NCBI GenBank assembly: GCA_903843305.1
Contig: CAIMPI010000017.1
Coordinates: forward strand, 1 to 39,688
Source: an uncultured Chlorobiaceae bacterium
GTDB lineage: Bacteria > Bacteroidota > Chlorobiia > Chlorobiales > Chlorobiaceae
Direction: 5' to 3'
DNA length: 39,688 bases
Positions 33,898-39,688 of this stretch are shown here, piece by piece. A program made the translations under genes and the position numbers. The notes beneath the pieces are model-generated. The model ran no database searches. It saw only the letters and a program-made list of their open reading frames with translations, and was not told where the DNA came from. Within the stretch, counting starts at the first letter, position 1. Each line of letters begins with the position of its first letter.

Positions 33898-36800
33898 ATG
33901 AAAATTATTTCGCTGCGATTCAAAAACCTGAACTCTCTTGCCGGAGAGTGGCATATCGATTTTACCGCTCCAGAATATGTTATGGACGGCATATTTGCTA
34001 TTACCGGACCGACCGGTTCAGGAAAAAGCACTATTCTTGATGCGCTTTCGCTTGCCCTCTACGGCCAGACACCGCGTCTCGGCAGGATAACAAAGAGCAG
34101 CAATGAAATCATGTCGCGTCAAACCGGGGAGTGTTTTTCTGAAGTGGTTTTTGAAACTCTCACGGGCAGATACCGTTGCCACTGGTCGCAGCATCGATCG
34201 CGGCGGCAATCCGGAGGAGAGTTACAAACTCAGAAGCATGAGATTGCTGAGGATGCATCCGGCAAAATTATCGAATCGAAACTGCAGGATACCCTTGCCG
34301 CAGTGGTGACACGAACGGGAATGGATTTCCAGCAGTTCACCCGATCCATGCTGCTGGCCCAGGGAGGATTTGCAGCTTTTCTTCAGGCTCCTTCCGACGA
34401 ACGGGCACCCGTGCTTGAACAGATCACTGGAACAGAGATTTACTCGGTCATCTCCATGAGAGTGCATGAGCGCAACCGTTTTGAGCAGCAGAAGCTGAAA
34501 GCACTCAGGGAAGAGTGCACCGGTATCCAGTTGCTTGATGATGAGAGGCTTGCGGCAACAGATAAGGAACTGCAGGCAAGGCTGAATGAAGAGTCCGACA
34601 TCATCAGCAGACAGAACAAAGCGGAAACAGCGCTCCGTTGGCTCAAGCAGATTGCTGCCATGAAGGGCGAGCTTGAAGGTATGGAAGAAAGTTTCCGCGA
34701 GCTGAGAATCTATGAGGATCGTTTCATTCCTGATCGTCGAAGGATGGAGCAGGCTCGCCTGGCAGCAGCATTTGAACCCGCATACACGACTCTTCACCAT
34801 CTGCAGGAGCTTCAAAAAAGTGAGCTGCAGGAAAAAACTATTTTGGAGAGTACCCTGGAGGATGCCAAAACAGCTCTTGCGGAGCGTACAGAGGCATTCA
34901 GCGAAGCGGTGCAAAGGCAGCAGAACTTGAAAGTAGAGGAGAAAAAACTTTCGGTGGTTGTTCGGGAAGTGAGGGCGCTGGACTTGCAGATATCCGTGAA
35001 GCAGGAGCAGTGCCGAGAGCAGGAAGAGGCAATAACGCTTCTTTGTGATCAAATAGCATCATTGGAGAAGCTGATTGGCAGCATTGAGGGTGAGATGCAG
35101 CAGGAGAGAAAAAAGATTGACGAATCGGCTGCATATCTTGACCAGCATGAAGCCGACAACACTCTCCTCTCTTCGATGAGCGGTATTGAAGCCGCAGTGC
35201 GGCAGCAGCATGAAGCGCAAGAGGAGGAATGTACGACCAGAACGACGCTGGAACAGAGGCGAAAAGAGCTTGGAGAGGCAGAAGCGCTTCTCCAGAAGTT
35301 GCAACCGGAAACAGCAGAAGCCCGTGCGGCTCTTGATGCATCCCATACCCGTCGGGAGGAGCTTACGGGAGAACTGGCGTCCCTGCTTGCAGGAGTGGAT
35401 ATTTCGCAACTGCGCCGAGAGTCCGAAAGCCTGCATGAGCGCATGAGAGCACTGGAAACCCTTGCTGCAAGAGTTGCCGCTGCAGGTGAAATCGGGGAGC
35501 GTATCTCTTTATTAAAACAAGCTCTTGCGGATAGTGATGCCCGCCACTCCCGAACTGTTGAAGAGATTGAGAGACACACTCAGCTTCAGCAGAAAGAGGT
35601 GCAGATTGTCGAGGGGCTTGAACGGCAGGCAGAGCTGCTGTCTAAAATCCTCTCGCTTGACGAAGAGCGGAGGCTGCTGCAGGACGGCTCTCCCTGCCCC
35701 CTCTGCGGATCGGTTAACCATCCCTGGGCTGAAGAAAGCCCGGAAATGGTCGTTGAAGGTGATGAACTCCGTCTTTCCAAAGTGTCGCTGCAGGAGACTA
35801 CCGACAAGATCACTGCGTTGCGTGTTGAAGCGGCCAAAACCTCAAACGATCGGGAACACCATGAGAGGCAGATCATCGCTGAAGAGAAAGCCCTGGCGGG
35901 AGAACGTGCTGCATGGAATAATCTTGCAGCAGAGCTTGGGATTGCCGGAGAACTGAACCATGAACGAGCAGTTGCAATCTTTCTGGCGATCCGGAGTCAG
36001 GCTGCAGAGCGTGCAGAAGCGCTTGCCGGTGCGGAGCAGCTTGAAACACGCCAGAAGCTTGCTGAGAGAGAAGAGCAGCAATTGCGTCAGCAACTAACGG
36101 ATGCGGTACAACGTGAGGAAGCGGCAGTTTACAGCAAGAAAACTTCCGAACTTGAGGTCAGGAGGGGAAAAGAATCACTCGGAAAAAGCAGTGATCGGCG
36201 AACGACTCTCCAGGAGAGCCTCAACAGGCAACTTGCAGGGTACGGCATCACTTCTGAAAAAGAGACCTCTTATCGTAATGCGCTGCTTGTGCTGCACACT
36301 CGCGCTGAAGAGTGGCAGCGTGCTATCGACCGTAAAACGGCGGCGTTCCGCCAGATTGGCGCTCTTGAAGGCAACCTCAAGGCTCAGAAGGAGTTACTGT
36401 TGACGAGAACGCACGACCATGGTGAAAGGGTAAGGCAGCATGTTGCCGGAAAAACGACATGCACCCTGCTTCAGGAGCAGCGGCAGGAACTCTTTGGAGA
36501 AAAAAATCCTGATAAGACAGAAGAGATACTTGCAGAGAGATTAAAAATCGGTGAAGCTTCTCTTGAACTTGCCCGAAGCAGTCGTGATGCATCATCGCAG
36601 CAGATCGGTGAACTTTCGGCACGTATTGGCATGCTTGCCACCTCATCAGCCGGAAGGGCTCTTGATATAGCAGAGACACACTCTCTGCTCATCCAGGAAC
36701 TCGCTCGTGTCGGGTTCGAGAGCATTGAATGCTTTATTGCCGCACGGCTGGAGCGCCATGTGCAGGAAAAGCTTGAAGAGCGGGCACAGAAGCTTGCGGC

Positions 36801-37560
36801 ACGTCGGCTTGAGCTTGAAACCCTGCAGAGCGAACGCAAGAGCAAGCTCATGCACGAGGAGAAGATGGCACTTACCGAGGAATCTCCCCAAGCGTTACAG
36901 GATGAGCTCGAAAGGCTCTCTGTCAGCTTCAGCGCTGTGCGTTCCGATATTGAAGCACTGAAACACCAGCTCTTCGAGCACGAAAAGGCTGCCGCTCTTT
37001 TGCGTGAAAAAACAGCCGCTCTTGCTGTTCAGCAAATTGAAGGCTCACGGTGGGCAACCCTCTACGAGCTTATCGGGTCTGCCGACGGTAAGAAATATCG
37101 CAATTTTGCCCAGGGGCTTACCTTCGACATTATGATTGGTCATGCCAATCGTCAACTGGTAAACATGAGCGATCGTTATCTCCTTGTACGCTCGGCAGAT
37201 CATCCTCTCGGTCTCAATGTTATCGATAACTATCAGGCGGGGGAGGTGCGCTCCACTCTCAATCTTTCGGGAGGAGAGAGCTTCATCGTCAGTCTTGCAC
37301 TTGCCCTGGGCCTGTCGCAGATGTCGAGCCGGAACGTCCGTGTTGACTCACTCTTTCTTGACGAAGGTTTCGGAACCCTTGATGAAGATGCCCTTGATAC
37401 TGCTCTGCAGACCCTCGCAGCGCTTCAACAGAACGGCAAGATTATCGGAATTATCTCTCACGTTCCGGCGCTCAAAGAACGGATCAGCACACAGATCAGA
37501 GTCCATCCCATCTCTGGAGGCCGCAGCCGCCTGTCGGGGCCTGCGGTAAGTGAAATTTGA
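33898..37560 (+). CDS. sbcC: nuclease SbcCD subunit C, Rad50-like ATPase
   Basis: A 1220-residue SMC-type ATPase that controls SbcD. The head halves are at both ends: Walker A GPTGSGKST (about 38-46) and Q-loop region 'MDFQQFTRSMLLAQGGFAAFL', then C-terminal signature 'NLSGGESFIVSLALALGLSQ' and Walker B 'DSLFLDEGFGTLDEDAL'. Two long coiled-coil arms (about 190-590 and 615-1060) meet at the zinc hook C600-P-L-C603, almost exactly in mid-protein, flanked by 'DGSP' and 'GSVNHPW'. The size is above E. coli SbcC (about 1050) owing to longer arms. Dense Glu/Ala/Leu/Arg content is typical. Confidence 0.96.
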   Translation: MKIISLRFKNLNSLAGEWHIDFTAPEYVMDGIFAITGPTGSGKSTILDALSLALYGQTPRLGRITKSSNEIMSRQTGECFSEVVFETLTGRYRCHWSQHRSRRQSGGELQTQKHEIAEDASGKIIESKLQDTLAAVVTRTGMDFQQFTRSMLLAQGGFAAFLQAPSDERAPVLEQITGTEIYSVISMRVHERNRFEQQKLKALREECTGIQLLDDERLAATDKELQARLNEESDIISRQNKAETALRWLKQIAAMKGELEGMEESFRELRIYEDRFIPDRRRMEQARLAAAFEPAYTTLHHLQELQKSELQEKTILESTLEDAKTALAERTEAFSEAVQRQQNLKVEEKKLSVVVREVRALDLQISVKQEQCREQEEAITLLCDQIASLEKLIGSIEGEMQQERKKIDESAAYLDQHEADNTLLSSMSGIEAAVRQQHEAQEEECTTRTTLEQRRKELGEAEALLQKLQPETAEARAALDASHTRREELTGELASLLAGVDISQLRRESESLHERMRALETLAARVAAAGEIGERISLLKQALADSDARHSRTVEEIERHTQLQQKEVQIVEGLERQAELLSKILSLDEERRLLQDGSPCPLCGSVNHPWAEESPEMVVEGDELRLSKVSLQETTDKITALRVEAAKTSNDREHHERQIIAEEKALAGERAAWNNLAAELGIAGELNHERAVAIFLAIRSQAAERAEALAGAEQLETRQKLAEREEQQLRQQLTDAVQREEAAVYSKKTSELEVRRGKESLGKSSDRRTTLQESLNRQLAGYGITSEKETSYRNALLVLHTRAEEWQRAIDRKTAAFRQIGALEGNLKAQKELLLTRTHDHGERVRQHVAGKTTCTLLQEQRQELFGEKNPDKTEEILAERLKIGEASLELARSSRDASSQQIGELSARIGMLATSSAGRALDIAETHSLLIQELARVGFESIECFIAARLERHVQEKLEERAQKLAARRLELETLQSERKSKLMHEEKMALTEESPQALQDELERLSVSFSAVRSDIEALKHQLFEHEKAAALLREKTAALAVQQIEGSRWATLYELIGSADGKKYRNFAQGLTFDIMIGHANRQLVNMSDRYLLVRSADHPLGLNVIDNYQAGEVRSTLNLSGGESFIVSLALALGLSQMSSRNVRVDSLFLDEGFGTLDEDALDTALQTLAALQQNGKIIGIISHVPALKERISTQIRVHPISGGRSRLSGPAVSEI

Positions 37561-37600
37561 ACCAATAATTATTTCCATCCTCTTCCTCTCATCGTATATT

Positions 37601-37638
37601 GCAAAGCAAAACAATACGTTGCTGTTTGCACTATTTTT
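37601..37638 (+). terminator. possible terminator after sbcC
   Basis: GCAAAGCAA (37601-37609) can pair with TTGCTGTTTGC (37619-37629) as a bulged stem, followed by ACTATTTTT. It starts 40 bases past the sbcC stop. The stem is imperfect, so the call is tentative. The rest of the 169-base gap before the restriction gene has no feature I can name. Confidence 0.35.
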
Positions 37639-37729
37639 CTGACGTTCAACGCTGAGTTGCCTTTGTTGGCAGGTAATATTGGCTAACGTCCTCTTTTACC
37701 CCTCTTTAACCAGAACCGTTACAGTTTCC

Positions 37730-39688
37730 ATGAACCCCATGACCCTCAACGAATCTGATACCAGGGCCAAGCTCATCGACCCGGCCATACACAAACGAGG
37801 CTGGTCCGAAGAGTTCATCAAGCGCGAAGAGACCGCCGGAGCCGTTGAGATAATTAACGGCAAGGCTCGCCGTCGCTCACGCGGAAAGATCGATTATGTA
37901 CTTCGCCTGAAAGTCAACGTCCACACCCAGCCAGTTGCTCTTGCTCTTCTTGAAGCAAAAAAAGAGAGCTTTCCCCCCGGTCACGGACTCGATCAAGCCA
38001 AAGGCTACGCCGAATGCCGCCGCCACAACGTCAAATTCGTCTTCTCCTCCAACGGTCATCTTTTCGTTGAGTTCGACTGCTTCACCGGCCTGACCACAAC
38101 GCCAAAGCCAATCAGCCAGTTTCCCGCTCCTGATGAACTCCGTACCCGGTATGAACAAGGCATGGGCTTCACCCTCAACTCACCAGCAGCAAGCCCGCTG
38201 CTCCAGCAATACCCCGGTGGGGAGGGGACCCGTCGATATTACCAGGATGCCGCCATCCGTGCCGTCATGGAAAAAATTGCCCAGTGCGCCGAAACCGGAC
38301 AATCCAAACGAGCCCTTCTTTCGCTTGCTACAGGTGCAGGCAAAACCTTCATTGCCGTCAACCTGCTCAAACGCCTCTCAGATGCCGGGCAGCTTACCCG
38401 TGCGCTTTTCGTCTGCGACCGTGACGAACTTCGTTCCCAGGCACTCACCGCCTTCCAGAACGTTTTCGGCTCCGATGCGGCAGAGGTCTATCGCAACGCA
38501 GACGGCGTGAACAATGCCAGGAACGCACGAATCCATATTGCCACCTACCAGACCCTTGGCATAGAGACTGAAAATGGTGATGCCTCCTTTCTCACCACCT
38601 TTTACCCTGAAAACCATTTTACCCATATCGTCATTGACGAATGCCACCGCTCTGCTTGGGGAAAATGGTCACAGGTACTCACCCGAAACAGTACCGCCAC
38701 CCAGATAGGCCTCACCGCAACACCGCGACAGCTCAAGAGCAAAGAAGAGAGCCGCGAGGCCATCAAAGACAATGAAATCAACGCCAACAATATTGCCTAC
38801 TTCGGCGAACCGGTGTACGAATACGAAATAGCACAAGCCATCGAAGACGGCTACCTCGCAGCCTGCGAAATCCGGAAGGGGCGAGTCAATCTCGACGATA
38901 CCGGCATCACGAAAGAGCAAATCATTGCCCGTTCGCCAGTGGACGCTCTCACCGGTCAACCTATATTGGAAGAGGAGATTGATGAACTCTACCAGAAAAC
39001 TCAGTACGAACAGCAGCTTCTTTTGCCTGATCGGGTTCAGGCAATGTGTCAGGACCTCTTCCGCTACCTGCTCGACAGTGGAGGCCCCGAACAAAAGAGC
39101 ATTATTTTCTGTGCACGCGACAGCCATGCCGATGATGTTGCCGTCTGCATGAACAACCTTTATGCCCAGTGGTGTACCTCGAATGGGCGGCAGAGGCTTG
39201 AAAATTACGCCTTCAAATGCACCGCCGCCAGCAGTGGTAACGACCAGCTCCCCGATCTGCGCGCCTCATCCCGCAGCCACTTTATCGCCACAACGGTCGA
39301 TCTCCTCTCCACCGGCGTTGATGTTCCCTGTGTGCGTAACATCGTTTTCTTCAAATACCTCAAAAGCCCTATCAGTTTCTACCAGATGATCGGACGCGGC
39401 ACCCGCATTGATGTGCTCACAGCAAAACTGATGTTCTGCGTCTACGACTATACCGATGCCTCGCGCCTCTTTGGCGAAGAGTTCATCATCAAACCACCCC
39501 GCACCAGTAGTGGGGGAGAAGGCCCCCAGCCACCTCCTCCGCCAGAACCGACCATTGTTGTCGAAGGCTTTGACGTGCATATCACCGATGCCGGGCGTTT
39601 TATTGTGGTCGATGTTGATGGCCGGGCAATGCCTGTCCCGCTCGAAGAATACAAAGCCAGCCTCGCCGCCCGTCTGGTGCAGGAGGTA
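37730..39688 (+). CDS. hsdR: type I restriction enzyme R subunit HsdR, 3' end outside window
   Basis: Frame open to the last base (653 codons seen; HsdR is normally 800-1100). Order: an N-terminal PD-(D/E)xK nuclease domain with D55 and E75-A-K77, and 'QAKGYAECRRHNVKFVFSSNG' after it. A superfamily 2 helicase motor follows, with motif I ATGAGKT (200-206), motif II DECH (303-306) in 'IDECHRSAWG', motif III 'GLTATPR', and motif VI 'MIGRGTRID'. The motor translocates DNA toward the enzyme and the nuclease cuts at a distance when hemimethylated sites are absent. It needs HsdM and HsdS, which are not in the window and may lie downstream. Its codons strongly favour C in third position (AAC, TTC, ACC, GCC, CTC), unlike most earlier genes, consistent with transfer. 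No clear ribosome binding site; ATG 37739 is an alternative. Confidence 0.88.
   Translation, partial: MNPMTLNESDTRAKLIDPAIHKRGWSEEFIKREETAGAVEIINGKARRRSRGKIDYVLRLKVNVHTQPVALALLEAKKESFPPGHGLDQAKGYAECRRHNVKFVFSSNGHLFVEFDCFTGLTTTPKPISQFPAPDELRTRYEQGMGFTLNSPAASPLLQQYPGGEGTRRYYQDAAIRAVMEKIAQCAETGQSKRALLSLATGAGKTFIAVNLLKRLSDAGQLTRALFVCDRDELRSQALTAFQNVFGSDAAEVYRNADGVNNARNARIHIATYQTLGIETENGDASFLTTFYPENHFTHIVIDECHRSAWGKWSQVLTRNSTATQIGLTATPRQLKSKEESREAIKDNEINANNIAYFGEPVYEYEIAQAIEDGYLAACEIRKGRVNLDDTGITKEQIIARSPVDALTGQPILEEEIDELYQKTQYEQQLLLPDRVQAMCQDLFRYLLDSGGPEQKSIIFCARDSHADDVAVCMNNLYAQWCTSNGRQRLENYAFKCTAASSGNDQLPDLRASSRSHFIATTVDLLSTGVDVPCVRNIVFFKYLKSPISFYQMIGRGTRIDVLTAKLMFCVYDYTDASRLFGEEFIIKPPRTSSGGEGPQPPPPPEPTIVVEGFDVHITDAGRFIVVDVDGRAMPVPLEEYKASLAARLVQEV

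Noticed and set aside
34222-35052. 276-codon minus-strand open frame
   Set aside because: It is antisense to the sbcC coiled coil. Leu/Phe/Cys-rich translation is the complement of Gln/Glu/Lys codons, with no protein-like pattern.
1-39688. CRISPR arrays, insertion sequences, prophage, rRNA
   Set aside because: No regularly spaced direct repeats, transposase-like frame, phage gene or rRNA-like stretch was seen on either strand by eye.

Overview
The window looks like a chromosomal segment of a green sulfur bacterium (Chlorobiaceae; Chlorobium/Pelodictyon-like). That is an inference from the mix of genes: Chlorobi-like housekeeping proteins, a B12-binding radical SAM protein resembling the bacteriochlorophyll methyltransferases, mid-range base composition and two tRNA genes. 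No chlorosome or reaction-centre gene is present to prove it. Gene density is high. I see no insertion sequence, prophage, rRNA or CRISPR array.

Layout. (1) 1-2.2 kb: three minus-strand single genes, a small heat shock protein, an NTF2-like protein and an OmpA-family lipoprotein; the first and third end in clear terminators. (2) 2.3-8.2 kb: a minus-strand five-gene tripartite efflux operon (TolC-like channel, MacA-like adaptor, ATPase, two MacB/FtsX-type permeases). A 7-codon leader ORF with a strong ribosome binding site lies just upstream of the TTG-started channel gene. (3) 8.3-9.9 kb: a TPR-like protein overlapping ddl. (4) 10-20 kb, plus strand: lipoyl assembly (LipM-like), panB, pssA, purS-purQ, an Atg22-like transporter, a YihY-family membrane protein, dnaX and aspS. 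(5) 20-24 kb, minus strand: radical SAM/B12 protein, hotdog thioesterase, tRNA-Gly(CCC), tRNA-Met(CAT), ispD, queA. (6) 24-32.4 kb, minus strand: a beta-phosphoglucomutase/GH65 phosphorylase fusion, a trehalose-phosphatase-like HAD protein, tmk, a short-chain dehydrogenase, an amino-acid permease and a zinc metallopeptidase. (7) 32.6-39.7 kb, plus strand: sbcD-sbcC, then the 5' part of a type I restriction HsdR gene that runs off the window.

The most interesting item is dnaX. The zero frame stops six codons after an uninterrupted A10-G run, while the whole tau C-terminal region continues open in the -1 frame from that run. This is the reverse of the E. coli arrangement, where zero frame gives tau and the shift gives gamma. 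Second is the sugar-phosphate locus, where one 1054-residue protein carries both a phosphorylase and the mutase for its product, next to a trehalose-phosphatase-like enzyme. The other notable points are smaller: the duplicated permeases and leader ORF of the efflux operon, an unexplained 13-bp inverted repeat near 865, and a type I restriction gene with markedly C-ending codons beside sbcDC.
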